A program made the translations under genes and the position numbers. The notes beneath the pieces were generated by a model that saw only the letters and a program-made list of their open reading frames with translations, was not told where the DNA came from and ran no database searches. A stretch of DNA of 64,000 bases from Rhinopomastus cyanomelas (lineage: Eukaryota > Chordata > Aves > Bucerotiformes > Rhinopomastidae): assembly GCA_013400115.1 (NCBI GenBank), contig VXBP01010394.1, positions 1,488,001-1,552,000 of the forward strand, given 5' to 3'. Shown here one piece after another: positions 46,906 through 59,213 of this stretch; position 1 is the first letter of the stretch; each line of letters opens with the position of its first letter.

Positions 46906-49323
46906 GTTGTTACAAGTTTCTGTCCCAACTTAAACTACCCAGAGCTGCCTGGAAATTCACCTGTTGGCTCCATGAATAGTGACATTTATGTTGATGTGAC
47001 TCTTGATGAAAGAAGGAAAAGAGCACTTGGGAAGATGAATGGAGAAGATGCCCCTCAAGTTTCAGAGCTGCTTCCTTTCCAAGCAGCTATAGATAACAAC
47101 TTCCAAATTAGAGGGCAGGAAAGTGCCTCTTTAGGCTCATTTGCTGAAGCAATATTGCACAGCCACAGCGCTTCAGAAAGCTGCCAGCCACCTTCGCTCC
47201 TCCTCAGAAACTCCTGTTTCTAGAATCAAGTTTTTCTAAATCTGTGACATTTCTATAAGCTGATAAAATTTTGTCTGGTAGAAGGGAAAACTTCACCTCC
47301 ACGTCTTTGTGAGCTGAGTCTTGTGCTGCAGCAGTCACTGTGTTACCTGTCCTTGTGAGCAGTGGTGCACGTGCAGATTGATGCACGTAGGGACAAATGA
47401 GGTGATAGGACTTACTGTGATGTACGATGCGGGAAAGCAGAGCAGAAGCACACAAGAAGTGCTGCTGTACTGTCTCAGTGCTCTTGGGGCAACCTGTTTG
47501 CTAGTGATCAGGACCCTTTTTTAGAAACATTTTACCTTGCAGCACCTGCCTGTAATTAAAACACTTATTTAGGTACCAAATATACAGAGCACAGATTAAT
47601 GTCTAATTCTCCTAAATTGCTGTACAGGTTCTGAAAGACAAACAATCAGCAGAGAGGCCTCCCCAAATTCTGTAAAGCACAGACTTGCTTCTGGTAGGAC
47701 ACAACTTTAACCTGAGTTTATATTTCAATATGAAATTATTTTCCAGTCATCCACGCTAGCGCTGAACTCACATGTTACATTTTTAAATTAATTTTTTCCC
47801 AAATTTGAACTTCATTTTAATGAAGCATATGGAAAACTTCTTTAAACAATGTGGAAAGATCAATTATGTAAGGAACGTTTCTGTATTTTAAGTTATAAAA
47901 AGAATCTTTTATGTGTTAGTTTCTTATCTCTGTATTCACCTCACAGTAGAAAATGACTACATTTGGATACAGGATTTTAGACGTCCCTGGAAAACTGCAC
48001 CAACGTTTAATGAGACTTAGTCTCATGGTCTGAACATGAAGCTTTAACTTTAGCAGCCACTGCCATTCCCCAAATGTCTTTTATGGAAACGTCCTTCACA
48101 GAAATTGATTTTAAAAGAGCAAACATAAGAAAAGTAAAACTAAAAACAGGGACCTTGACACTGTCCTCCACAGCACTATGAGCTACGAGCCTTGACTTGA
48201 GATGGTGACTTGCACTAGCCCATGTTTCTAAGGTATAATAAATGGAACTCCTCAAGCACATAGCTTTTTGCTGATGCACCCACTTGGATTTTGCTGTCCT
48301 TGATCACACTGAAAAAAATACCCAGAGAAGAAGATAGATTTGGTATGGTACCATTAAGAACAGGTCATCTTTTGACATGTCTATATGGCAGATCTGGGCT
48401 TAAAGATGGCCCTTCTAGACCTCCTATTCTTATTGAAAATATGGGATACAGTTAAATCACAGCCAAGAGCCTTAGCAGTGTGAGAGAATAAAGCAAACCT
48501 GTGAAACTAGTGTATATTGGGGGAAAAAAAAGAATGTTTACTTTGCAAAAATGCTGCATCACATCAGAACACTCTCAAACACACATTCCTTAAAATTCTG
48601 GGCCCAGCTAATAAAGTACAGTCAAGCCATGAAAGATGTTGAAAATATACTTCATTTTCAGTTTATTTTCATGACCCCCCAATATAAAGTTGTGTTTAAA
48701 TTTCTATTTAATCAAGGACACATTTATCAGGATGACTGCATCTAAAGCAGATATTTTTCTATTGTAAGGTGCGACTTACGAACCAAGTTTTAGGAATATC
48801 CTGTTTGGCAGCAATCCCTGAGGGAGCCTGGATCTATACACACGTGAACATAATGCACTTGTTAATGCAATTCTTTTTCCATTCTCTGACAGTTATAATA
48901 GAAATAACATTTTCTCCTTAGGAAGCAATCCAAATTCAATCAAACCAGTGCACTAATATCTGTCAAGGCAATCTTCAACTTTCTAACTGGTTTGGAATGC
49001 CATTTCATGAGAGACTACAAGAAACTGGGCACAAGCAGAAGGTAGCAGCTGTATGTTGATGCCACTGGGGTGGCAGAACTGCTCTATAATCCCAGTTATA
49101 CTTGGGATTACTTTGTTGTGGAACACAGGAGTATCTCTCAGACAGCCTATGACAGAAGCTTAGATGTTATTCTTTAGCTTTATTCTTTCAGCTTGCTCTC
49201 AAAGATCCTCTGTGTGAGCCCTCTGCAAGTTAAAAGCCTCACCTGAAAGCCTGGACAGATGGGAAGGCAGGATGTGGTTCCTGGTCTATACTTGGAGCCA
49301 TTCTGCAGGAGTAAGTGTTTCTG
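46906..49323. other. Stretch between CR1 copies, nothing recognised
   Basis: AT-rich unique-looking sequence. Frames up to 90 codons without motif. Confidence 0.5.
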
Positions 49324-49778
49324 AGAATCACAGAATCCAGTCCTACTGTCAATCCAACCCCATTCTGCCCACTAAACACTGTTCCCTACGGCCATATCTA
49401 CTCGTGTTTTGAACTCCTACAGGGCCAGCGACTCTACCCCCACCCTGAGCAGCCCTGACCACTCTGTCAGAGAAGAGATTTTTCCTGATGTCCGACCTAA
49501 CCCTCCCCTGGCACAACTTGAGTCCATTTCCTCTTGTTCTATCACTGGTAACTTGGGAGAAGAGACTGACCACCGCCTATCCACATCCTCCTTTCAGGTA
49601 GCTGTAAAGAGTAATAAGGTCGCTTCTCAACCTTCTTTTCTCCAGAGCAAACAACCCCAGTTCCTTCAACCTCTTCCTATCAGGCCTGTCCTCCAGGTCC
49701 TTCACCAGCTTCATTGCTTATCTTTGGACCCACTCCAGCATCTCAATGCCCTTCTTGTATTAAGGTGGCCAAAGAGAA
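49324..49778 (-). mobile_element. CR1 LINE (X/Y-like type), minus strand with 3' end
   Basis: The plus strand reads GAATCACAGAATCCAGTCCT, CAACCCCATTCTGCCCACTA, then GACCACTCTGTCAGAGAAGA, TTGTTCTATCACTGGTAACT and CTTCACCAGCTTCATTGCTT. These are complements of the ORF2 tail (DRTRGNGLKL, LKLCQGRVRSDIRKNLFSDR in the minus frame). The CCCACTAAACACT end matches the X/Y-like 3' type. The 133-codon plus-strand frame over it is antisense. Confidence 0.92.
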
Positions 49779-51767
49779 CGTGGAAGGGGGAGCAGTGTCC
49801 AGCCAGTTAAAAGAAGGTTTTCCCATGGCAAATCTCAGTAAGGGTGCCAAGTGCAGTTACACGAGACTGGAAAATGTCTTGTGTGTCATCCAGAATATAT
49901 GGATCAAAATGAGACCAGGCTGGTACAACCACAGTGAGAGCAGCCCTTCACTTCTATTTGCTGGACTGACAAGCAGACATTCCAATGGCATGACAAAATA
50001 GGCAGGAATCAGCCCAGGTTCACAGGAGCACAAGGAATCCCTAAGATGGCTTTTTCTAAGAACTTGCCAGTTAATCAGGAAATACACAGAACCACAGAAT
50101 CAACAGATTGGAAAACTCAGCACAGGATACAGAAGTTGGAAAAAAACGTGGCTTGTGAATATTTTGTTCAAATTATTATTCTGGCAGCTACATTTTGAAC
50201 AAGCTGTAATTTGTATAAGGCACCTTCTGTTAAATTTGTGGCACAGAATTACAAGGACCAATCCAACTTGAAATCGAACCATGGGTTTGCATCAGTACAT
50301 TTATTTACCCTTGCTCACCCAGGCTTAAACTACTGAGAATGAGATATTTAAAATAAGAGAACGCAGATAAACACTCAAAAATAGCTTCCCTTCCAAAGCA
50401 AAACAGGCTTCCAAAATATCTCCAAAGAAACTAAACCAAAATGACCTGTGTAGGTCTTTGACCAACACTCATGCCCTGACAGCCTTTGTTCTATATATTA
50501 ATTTTGCACAGCACATGAATTCATAGCTAGCAATGAGGTTTTAGGAGCGGGATTAAGAAAAGGGCTAATCTATCACTGATGTTGTCAACACTATATTTAG
50601 AGAGATGAAGGCAGAAGTATTAATCTGTCAAAATCAAAGCCATGGACAATGCCCACTTCTGCAGAGTGGCAGAACCCAAATTTTTCTGCCACGCATTTCA
50701 TTGTTGAGTGCTCACTAAAGAAGTAAATCACTTTAAGAGGGGTATGTAGCACAACAGTGACAATATGCTCTGGTAGAGAAATACAGTTGACAAATTATAA
50801 CGTGAAGAGAAATGACTGACTGACTGTTCCCGCTAGGATAATACGGAAACTAATGGGAATGTAGAACAAGCAGTGTGAATTTTTAAAACAAAAAAAACCC
50901 CCAGCAAAATGATTTTAGCTTTATTGCCACAGTTAGGCATGCGACAAACAGTTCAGCTCTGCTCCAATGTTTATATATCACAACTTTTTTGCTCCTTTTG
51001 TTAAAATTAGCAACATCAGCCATACTGGTTGTGCACAGTACAAATAGTCAATAAGCAGGAATCTAAACAGATCATTTTACTTTCTCACCAGTGATCAGAT
51101 GTTGGCTTTTCAGAGACATCCTCAACAGTGCTACGGCCCAAATATTGTTCTCTGAATATCACAAAGCAAAATGGTTACTGCAGTCGCTGGTTTGGAGAAT
51201 ATGAGGACATCCTTTCAATGTCAGCCAAGTTTTAGAGGGCACGCTCAGCGATAGGCGGATATCACATGCTCTTCATGTCATTCTATGGGTTGGTCACGAG
51301 CACATTCTCCTTTAAATCCTATTTTATGTTTTCAGCAAGGCCTCACCTTGGCAATTGGGTGATACACAGTGGGCATACACCTCATCTCTAACTCAGAGCA
51401 GCAAAGCACATTTCAGCTTAACGAAACTGTGATACACTTCTGATTTTTACTTCTTTTCATTTAATACAAATGATTTTGATAGTCAGCACCCAATTATGAT
51501 GAATCATCCATCTTTCATATTGAAAAGATTGAAATAATCTGATTATTACAATGCAAGCAGACAGATGATATTCCCAGGTTACTGCAGTGATTTGGATAAT
51601 ACTAAGGACATCTCAAAAGGTATCTCAAAAGGGAGTAGTAGTTTGTGTATTAGCCTTGTGGTGAGAGCACTGGAAACCAGGTTCATGCAGGCTTCAGAAG
51701 AGCAGTATTCATCGTCCTCTGTTGCTTATTAGAAAGCAAATCATCCTACAAGTGGTACAAACTCTAC
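49779..51767. other. Stretch between CR1 copies, nothing recognised
   Basis: AT-rich unique-looking sequence. Two 12-base units ATCTCAAAAGGK stand in tandem at 51610-51633. Confidence 0.5.
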
Positions 51768-51870
51768 AGTCATGGAATAATTTAGGTTAAAAAAGACCAA
51801 AGGAGGTAATGTAGTCTAACCTCCTCGAAGTTAGATCCAGGGTGAGCTGGATATAGCAACCTGCTTCTTA
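51768..51870 (-). mobile_element. Old CR1 3' fragment
   Basis: CAGTCATGGAATAATTTAGG, then AAAAAAGACCAAAGGAGGTA and GTCTAACCTCCTCGAAGTTA, then GATCCAGGGTGAGC. This is the decayed reverse complement of a CR1 3' end. Divergence makes the boundaries approximate. Confidence 0.65.
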
Positions 51871-54800
51871 AATGAGGTGGGACCAGCCAACCAAAATCTG
51901 ATATCAAACACCGGAGAGGGCATTGATTTGATGAAATCGAATCACAAAGCCCAGAAGCACATTAACCTCACAAATGTCACAAAACATCCTGCAGAATGCC
52001 AGAAACAAATGCAAATACAAAACATAGCTAAGTTCTTACAGCTGCAGATTCATATAACACCTTCTTACGGTGATGCTGTTGGGACAGGAATATTTCAATA
52101 CAAAGGTCATGGTCTTTGCATGACCCTACAGCTGTTTGGCCACCCACATCTGGACTCTGCAGAACTCTTTTCTCCTTCACCATCACTAATATGATAGTTA
52201 AATACCTTCAGCAGCGAAAATAAGCCCAGATCAATTTGATCTTAATTAGCTTTATCTAAAAAAACCCGGCAGACTCATTGAATCTGTGTTACAGTAAAAG
52301 AAGATGCTCCATTCTCCAAAGAATCACGTGATTTCTTTCTAACACACATGAAACCTTCCTCTGTCTCATCAAACATATAAAGCAAAAACCACTTGTGTGG
52401 GGTATTTTGTGAAGGACACAAAACCGCATAAATGAGTTGGGGAAATGCTTTACGTCCTTCTGTTTGACACATAACACTTCTCCCTCTTCACAGATAAATT
52501 GTAAAAGTATTTCTAAACAAAGTCTTCTCATGGACTCATCAGTATGCATGTTCTGTGCTCACATCTAGGATCTATTTATAAAATCAATTCTGTTCTGGGC
52601 TCTGACAAACAAAACTGAAATGCAGCTGTGTGACACGTTGATAATTTTCATTAGTTCTGAAAAGCCTCGATAGAAATCACACCCTTGCTAGTTATAACTA
52701 ACAATCCTGGAGAGGTGACTTTTCTGTATTATCTTATTTGCTAATGGAAGAAGGGGGGAGGAAAGAAGTGAATAAAAACTGAAAGGAAAAAGTAGGAGGA
52801 AAACTTAAGAATCAGAGACGTACAAGCTTGAATCCAGGCTGACTAGAGAAAGTCTTCAGCATCGCGTTAGAGATCAACGCGTATTGAGCTGCCCACACTA
52901 CGTACACATCCTTTACTACATTGCAGGAGTACCTGCTCAAATTTTGAATGAGCTTGTTCTTCTAACATCTGAAAATTTCACAGTCATTAATACAAAGAGC
53001 CAACATTCATCATCTACATCTTTGAATGAACAAACACACACAAACATACTTTGTGTGCAAACCCCAAATATGGAGTAGAGTTTACAGGGACTCCTCTGTG
53101 AGAATTAGGTCACAGTAAAGAAAATCACAGCTGCTGGAAAACAGTCATGAGGAAATGCTTCAGAGATTCATTTAATCATTATGTTGTCTTTAATTAACAG
53201 TCCATAAAGTAATAAGGTAAAATTAATGGTTTTTAACTCTCTTCCTGTGTTTGATGAAGGCAGCGCATAAGGCCTATTTTTCGTAACAAATATTTCACAG
53301 GGCTTACTTTTTCTTCATAGAATAAAGTAGTTCTGAAATTCTGAACTGCTGAAGAACTACCTGGATTTCGGTTTTTTTTCGTTAAGGACATTTGATGATA
53401 AAGGGAGATTATTGTGGAGCATTCTTTAGGTATCGGAAATAGAAAAGAGTTGCCAAAAACGATATCAGAAATGTCCCAATGCTGTGTCTGGTCAAAGGAG
53501 TCAGGTTCTTCAGCCCAGGCAGCACCTGCACTGGCCACTTACCGCACTCTGCCCCTCACCGCACTCTGCCCCTCTGAGAGGCCACGGAAGGCGATTCTCA
53601 CTCACATCCTTGCTCAGTCTCATGTGGCAGTTATCATAAATTCATACTTCCCATGGAAACCTAAATTTCATATGGAGAAACGTTCAAAATATCCCTTTGC
53701 TTTCCTTCTGATCTTCTGGCTATTATAGAACACCCCAAAGCCCTCTGGCCACTGACATGGCAACTTCTTCACACAGCCCACAGATGTGAATTCTTTAACA
53801 GCTGAGAGCACAAAAATTAGGTCTACTCCTAGTTATCAAACTTCCCTGACTTCCTTCTAGGCCTACACTGTTGTGCAACCCAAACACAGCTTCAGAGCAG
53901 AGAGTTCCCAGGCTGCTGATTGCTAAGAACAATATTAAAAAAACAGGAAAGAAAATATTCAGGAGAAAATTGTAGCACATACTGATTTGCACAGAGAGAG
54001 AAATCAAAAGCATTCACTTGACTGAGAAGACAAAGTTTTCCCCTCCTTCCCTCCCAAATTATTTAAGCGGTAGCCTTCTAAATACCCACAGACCAGATCT
54101 TTTTCAAGGTAATTCTGAAGGAGACATTCAGAAGTTCCTGACATGTTTCTTTAAAAGGAATTTGGTAGCCAAACACTTCCAAGAATCCAGTAAGCAGCTC
54201 CCTATGCATCGTAGAGTTTATTTTTGTGTTAATACAAGTAATTTTTGAAAATTCAATTCAGGTTCATAAAAGGAAATCAGTATTTTTCAAATATCTTCAT
54301 GTTCTGACTACCACAGTACAAAAGAAGTTAGATGTCTTTTTCCTTTCAGACCTGTTTAAAATGTGACTTAAATTTGTGCGTTTTCGTGCAAACTGCTATT
54401 TCTTTAGTTCCGTAAGAGAGATAATGAGGACTAGTTTCTCTCTAATTCTAGTGTGGTATTTTTGTGGGTGGTTTTCAAAGTCCCCAGCATGTAATTAGGG
54501 ATAATGCAGACAGTTCTTTTGTTTTCTGGTGGATATTCAATTTGTTTTAAATCTGGGTGTGTTGGGTTTTTTGCAAAGTAAATGCTGTGGTAATTGGAAA
54601 TAAAGTGGAGAGTGAATTGATGCTCTTGTTCACTTGTGGGTATCGCACTCTGACAAAACAGTATCTTATTTTAAACTGCATATCCTGCAGAATATTTAGA
54701 GAGGAAGTTAATTTCTTCAACCCATAGGCAAATTGTTTAGGAAAGAACAGCAATTACGAAGCAGATCCCTGCTCCAATCTTACTGCAGGCCAGCTGCCCT

Positions 54801-55552
54801 AAGTCAGCCAGAGCCACTTCTTAGCCACAACAAGCAAACTGCAAAGTAAGAAGCACCTTGCTGTATAGCAACATCAGTCCTCTGTGCATGTATGGCCACA
54901 TTTTTAAAGATAGTAAAACAGAGCATTCTTTTCATTTTCACTGAAAACTGAACATGTTCAGCAGCTCTGAAAATCAGGATAACACTGAATGAATGGTTTG
55001 TTCATAATTACTGGGTACAGGAACCCCATAGTGCATAGCAAAATATGCCTGGGTGAGAGAGGTCCCCACACCTGGCCTGTGTGATGTCTCTTTGCGCCAA
55101 GTATGGTGACAACTGTCAAATGAGCAACTCCACTGAATGTGAAATCAACTGTCACACTGATGATTTCAGTACATTCTTACCAAGTAGGTCCAATCCTAAA
55201 AGTTTGTATTCCGAGCTCAGCAGAAAGGTGACTCCACAAAGGGTGGCATAATAATGGATTGATTTACAATCTGTCCTCCTATCTACAGTTGCACTTTAAA
55301 GCTCTGCTGTGAAGAAAAGGTACGTGAAAATTGCCACCCCTCTTCAGTTCAGCTGGTTACATGAACACTGTATAAGGCAACACAGGAGAAGAATGTAAAT
55401 AACCAGTTCCTTCATTGTATAAAAGTAGCCTGTAGTTGGTTATTTGGGAAAGATGCCCCACGCCATTCAGCATGTAAGGACCTATGTAGGGTTCACTCTT
55501 TTCATGCTGTGTTTTCTTTGTTCACGTCAGTTTGTTTAGCTTTGCCTTTTCT
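51871..55552. other. Stretch with a 17-bp tandem duplication, otherwise nothing recognised
   Basis: AT-rich sequence. Overlapping frames of about 100 codons on both strands near 53233-53728 have no motif. Confidence 0.5.
53541..53574. repeat. Exact 17-bp tandem duplication
   Basis: ACCGCACTCTGCCCCTC occurs twice in direct succession (53541-53557 and 53558-53574) with no difference, so the duplication is recent or conserved. Confidence 0.95.
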
Positions 55553-55654
55553 GATGAGGGCAGAGCCATGGATGTCATCTATCTTGACTTAAGAAAGGCA
55601 TTTGACACGGTCTCTCACAGCATCCTTACAGACAAACTGAGGCAGTGTGGCCTA

Positions 55655-55672
55655 NNNNNNNNNNNNNNNNNN
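55655..55672. other. Assembly gap (18 N) inside CR1
   Basis: The N run stands between two points of CR1 that are about 390 bp apart in another copy in this window, so its length probably does not reflect the true gap. Confidence 0.95.
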
Positions 55673-56198
55673 GGCCAACAGCATCCTGGGGTGGATTAGA
55701 AGAGGGGTGGTTAGCAGATCAAGAGAGGTTCTTCTCCCCCTCTACTCTGCCCTGGTGAGACCACACCTGGAGTATTGTGTCCAGTTCTGGGCTCCTCAGT
55801 ACAAGAGGGATGTGGAGCTGCTGGAGAGAGTTCAGCGTAGGGCAACAAAGATGATAAGAGAGGTGGAACACCTCCCTTATGAGGAGAGGTTGAGGGAGCT
55901 GGGTCTCTTTAGCTTGGAGAAGAGGAGACTGAGGGGTGACCTCATTAATGTCTACAAATATTTGAGGGGTGGGTGTCAGGACGATGGCACTGGGCTGTTC
56001 TCGGTGTCATGTAGTGATAGGACAAGGGGCAATGGTTGTAAGCTGGAACATAGGAGGTTCCACATCAACCTGAGAAGGAACTTCTTCACAGTGAGGGTAA
56101 CAGAGCACTGGAACAGGCTGCCCAGGGGGGTTGTGGAGTCTCCTTCTCTGGAGATGTTCAAGACCCGACTGGACGGGTTCCTGTGTGACTTGGTTTAG
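55673..56198 (+). pseudogene. CR1 ORF2 C-terminal remnant, intact frame to its stop
   Basis: About 174 codons stay open from the gap to the natural stop. They contain ANSILGWIRRGVVSRSREVL, HLEYCVQFWAPQYKRDVELL, LRELGLFSLEKRRLRGDLIN, DRTRGNGCKLEHRRFH, a FFTVRVTEHWNRLPRGVVE block and MFKTRLDGFLCDLV at the end. This is the least decayed ORF2 tail in the window. The palm catalytic box lies in the missing part, so whether the locus once held a longer frame cannot be seen. Confidence 0.92.
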
Positions 56199-56281
56199 GT
56201 GATCCTGCTGTTGCAGGTGGATTGGACTAGATGATCTTTCGAGGTCCCTTCCGATCCGTAATGATTCTATGATTCTATGAT

Positions 56282-57570
56282 ACCTGTTACTTAAACTGAG
56301 AAGACTAAAGCTCTGCTATCAATATTCGTCAGAGAGGTAAAACCTGTTGAGGAGTCTCCCTTTCCAGTGTGTTTAAACATCTTGATAACAGAAAAATTCC
56401 TGTAACTACTACTTTTATCTTTTCACAAGAAGCCAAAATCAGGAAAATGTCCGGAATACTTAATTTACATGAATTTTACATTATCTGAAATGCAAAAGAC
56501 CTACCAAACCATTTCTACACAAAAGGAAGGAATAACTCAACACCAAGTCTACTTACACTAACCAGACAGAGTCAGGGAGCTTCACAGAGCAGAAAATGAG
56601 TGTGGGTCTGTAAATACTAACACATTAGCTCACATATTTTGCAAGTTAAACTAGCAGATAAAAATTCATCCATTATTATGATCATGTCTCATAATAACTC
56701 CTGAGGATCTTTCACTGACCCATTCTTTTAAATAAAATTAAACTAAAATTTCATGGTTCATCTACCATCTAGAATAAGAACTTCACTTCCACAACCTTAA
56801 ACTGCTGTTGAGGACTAGGTTGCTGGGAAATCCACGGATGCTTTTCTTTCCAGTGCACACTGTTCATTTCCTGAAGTTTGGCCCAGTTGATTTTTTCCCA
56901 CCTTACAGTAGTCCCACAGTACTTGAGATTCTCATCCCCACATGTCTACACTGGTACCAGTACCATAATTAATAAACCTGCCTCTTTAAAAATTTTGGCA
57001 CCTGTTTGAGCAGAGCTTATCTAGCATAACATTGATTTAGAGGAAAAGGCTGGTGTTCTTTTAACATTTTCAACTAAAACACCTATAGTTCAACGTCTTA
57101 CATCTGCTATATTTTATAAACACAGTTATTGTTACTGTTTTCTAGTGAAAGTGTCCAAGAGTTAGCGCAGGACTTCACCACACATGGAGAGAGCTTGAAG
57201 CCAACTCTGTTCATTGTCCATGTGTTTCCTCAGATGAGAGAGGTAATTCCACAAAATCACACTGAAGGCTGAACAGATGATCAGCAGAGTGAAACTGATG
57301 AGATACTGCTCAAATTTGTTGTAACAGACAGGTGAGGATCACAAGAAGACATGTGTGGCCAAACTATTCAAAACTGATTATCACTGACAGGCAGGGAGTG
57401 GTGCCTACTAATTTTTAGATGGAATGTCACTGTCTCAACAGCACAATGAAATATCCTCCTACACACACAATAGGCACTTTCAGAACCATGTAGCTACAGC
57501 TGGCAAATCCAATCTAAAATGATGCGTCTCAACACTTAGAAAGTTCCTTAAGCTTGTGGGAAAGCAATAT
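56282..57570. other. Stretch between CR1 copies, nothing recognised
   Basis: AT-rich unique-looking sequence without frames above 60 codons. Confidence 0.5.
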
Positions 57571-57790
57571 TAGAATCATAGCATTGTTAAGTTTGGAAGA
57601 AACTCCAAGACAATCCAGCCCAATGATCAACTCAACCCCACCATGCCCACTAGATCACATTTCCCACTACCACATCTAGGATTTATTCAACACTTCCAGG
57701 GACAAGGACTGCAGCACCTCCCTGTGCTGCCTGTGCTCCCTGACCAAAAACACAGCAAGTCTAAACCTTCCTTCTTATTGAGCTACACAT
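57571..57790 (-). mobile_element. CR1 LINE 3' end (X/Y-like type), minus strand
   Basis: The plus strand reads TAGAATCATAGCATTGTTAA, then AACTCAACCCCACCATGCCC and ACTAGATCACATTTCCC, then ACTTCCAGGGACAAGGACTG, ending near CTTCCTTCTTATTGAGCT. It shares the CCATGCCCACTA end with the copy at 49324. Divergence is moderate. Confidence 0.88.
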
Positions 57791-58852
57791 ACAGGATCAA
57801 ATACAGATTTTAGCATTTGGAAGAAGTTTGGTAGAGCTGGTTATGACCAGAAAACATGTATTTAGCAGAGCAACAATCAAAATGCATTAATTGCTTTGAG
57901 GCCAGGACATCACCCACAGGTTGAAATGCCAGTCCCGTAACACATTGAGAGTATCAACAGCGGGGAACAGACTCAAAATCCTCAGCCACAGAGCCATGAA
58001 ATACATGGCTTTCTATTCCAAAATTCAGGCTAATTTCAGGTCTGTTGTTAACAGAGTACTATAGGCTAAGGAAAAAACCCAAGAAGATTATCTTCATTAT
58101 AAAGAAGGTTGCTTATGTTTTTCCAATCAGATTATGGTATAAATCCCTTTTCTATGATCACACCCATCATATTGACAATGTCAAAAAAGATAGATGCAAC
58201 AGAAAGTCAAAGAAAGGTCTAGTCTCTGGAACAGCAACAAAATAAGAAGAAAAGAAAAAATAAAAAATCAGCGGAAAGAGAAAAGGAAAAAGGGAAAAGG
58301 AAAGGAGAGTGAGAGATTCTGATATCACAAAATCCTGGTTTGCTGTTGGATGCTCTCAACAAATTCACAGTCCTCTCAGGGTTCTGTGATTTAAAGGTGC
58401 CATATATGCAAGAGGCAGAAAGCTCCCGGAAAACTAATTGTCACACAAGCAGCAAAGGGCAAAAGTGTGCAGTTGTCGTTAGTACAGAGACACAGCGGGA
58501 CTGGCCATCAGCAGAAATATTTGGGGTGAAAGAAATAGATGTGCACACAGATACTCTGAGCAGAGCTTCGACAGATAAGAGAGTTGGCAACCACTAGGAA
58601 AACACTGCTAAGATGAAGTGTCATCATCACACACATCTCAATGGCTGGCTGATTTTGGAAAGGCTGAATCTTGTTGAGCTGCTGCTCTTGCGAACTGTGT
58701 CTCCATTACACAACATAGTCGGTGCTGAGGGCTGTGAAATCTGCACACCTCCAGGGAAACAGAACAGGGCCTGTTACACAGGAGAGGGCATTTACACAAG
58801 GGATCTAAGTAATCAATACCAAATGGGAAGTGAACGATAAAATTGATTTTTA
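57791..58852. other. Stretch with a purine tract, otherwise nothing recognised
   Basis: AT-rich sequence. The block 58241-58316 is strongly purine-rich. Short frames (up to 85 codons) have no motif. Confidence 0.5.
58273..58309. repeat. Uninterrupted 37-base purine tract
   Basis: Only A and G occur over 37 bases, in imperfect AAAAGG-type units. Such homopurine runs can form triplex DNA when they have mirror symmetry; the symmetry here is only partial. Confidence 0.9.
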
Positions 58853-59125
58853 GGATGTCAAGTAGCGACAGGACTAGGGGGAATGGAGAAAAGCTGGAGA
58901 TGGGTAGATTTAGAGTGGATGTGAGGAGGAAGTTCTTCACCGTGACAGTGGTGAGAGCCTGGAATGGTTTGCCCAGGGAGGTGGTGGAGGCCCCATCCCT
59001 GGAGGTGTTTAAGGCCAGGCTGGATGGGGCTCTGGCCAGCCTGATCTAGGGTGGGGTGTCCCTGCCCATGGCAGGAGAGTTGGAACTGGATGATCCTGTG
59101 GTCTCTTCTAACCCTGACTCTATGA
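58853..59125 (+). mobile_element. CR1 LINE 3' end with an open ORF2 tail
   Basis: ATGTCAAGTAGCGACAGGAC to CTCTTCTAACCCTGACTCTA. The frame from 58843 to 59049 is open and reads SSSDRTRGNGEKLEMGRFRV, then WNGLPREVVEAPSLEVFKAR, and stops after LASLI, where CR1 ORF2 normally ends. The 3' UTR has GTTGGAACTGGATGATCCTG and a single CTCTATGA unit. This is a separate 3' type from its right-hand neighbour. Confidence 0.93.
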
Positions 59126-59213
59126 CTTGGTCTGGGTGATCCTGCCCATGGCAGGGGGATTGGACTGGATGATCTTTCAAGGTCCCTTCCAATCCCTAAT
59201 GATTCTATGATTC
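59126..59213 (+). mobile_element. Second CR1 3' tip directly abutting the first
   Basis: Starting at TTGGTCTGGGTGATCCTGCC, an 88-bp tip of the common type (GGATTGGACTGGATGATCTT, then CCCTTCCAATCCCTAATG and ATTCTATGATTC) follows the previous copy with no spacer. The second probably inserted at the tail repeat of the first, since CR1 tends to target its own 3' repeat, or a fused template was copied. Confidence 0.9.

Larger units (their letters stand above)
55553..56281 (+). mobile_element. CR1 LINE, young-looking, with an assembly gap
   Basis: It starts inside the reverse-transcriptase palm (GATGAGGGCAGAGCCATGGA; in frame DEGRAMDVIYLDL, then KAFDTVSHS). After GCAGTGTGGCCTA comes an 18-base N run, and it resumes at GGCCAACAGCATCCTGGGGT, far downstream in the family. 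The rest is well preserved to the 3' UTR (ATTGGACTAGATGATCTTTC) and ATTCTATGATTCTATGA. In the copy at 28585-30334 the same two points are about 390 bp apart, so sequence is missing or deleted here. Confidence 0.95.

Noticed and set aside
49409..49810. 133-codon plus-strand frame
   Set aside because: It is the antisense of a minus-strand CR1.
50088..50115. Short CR1-like string CACAGAACCACAGAATCAAC
   Set aside because: Only about 20 bases resemble a CR1 3' end, too few to call.
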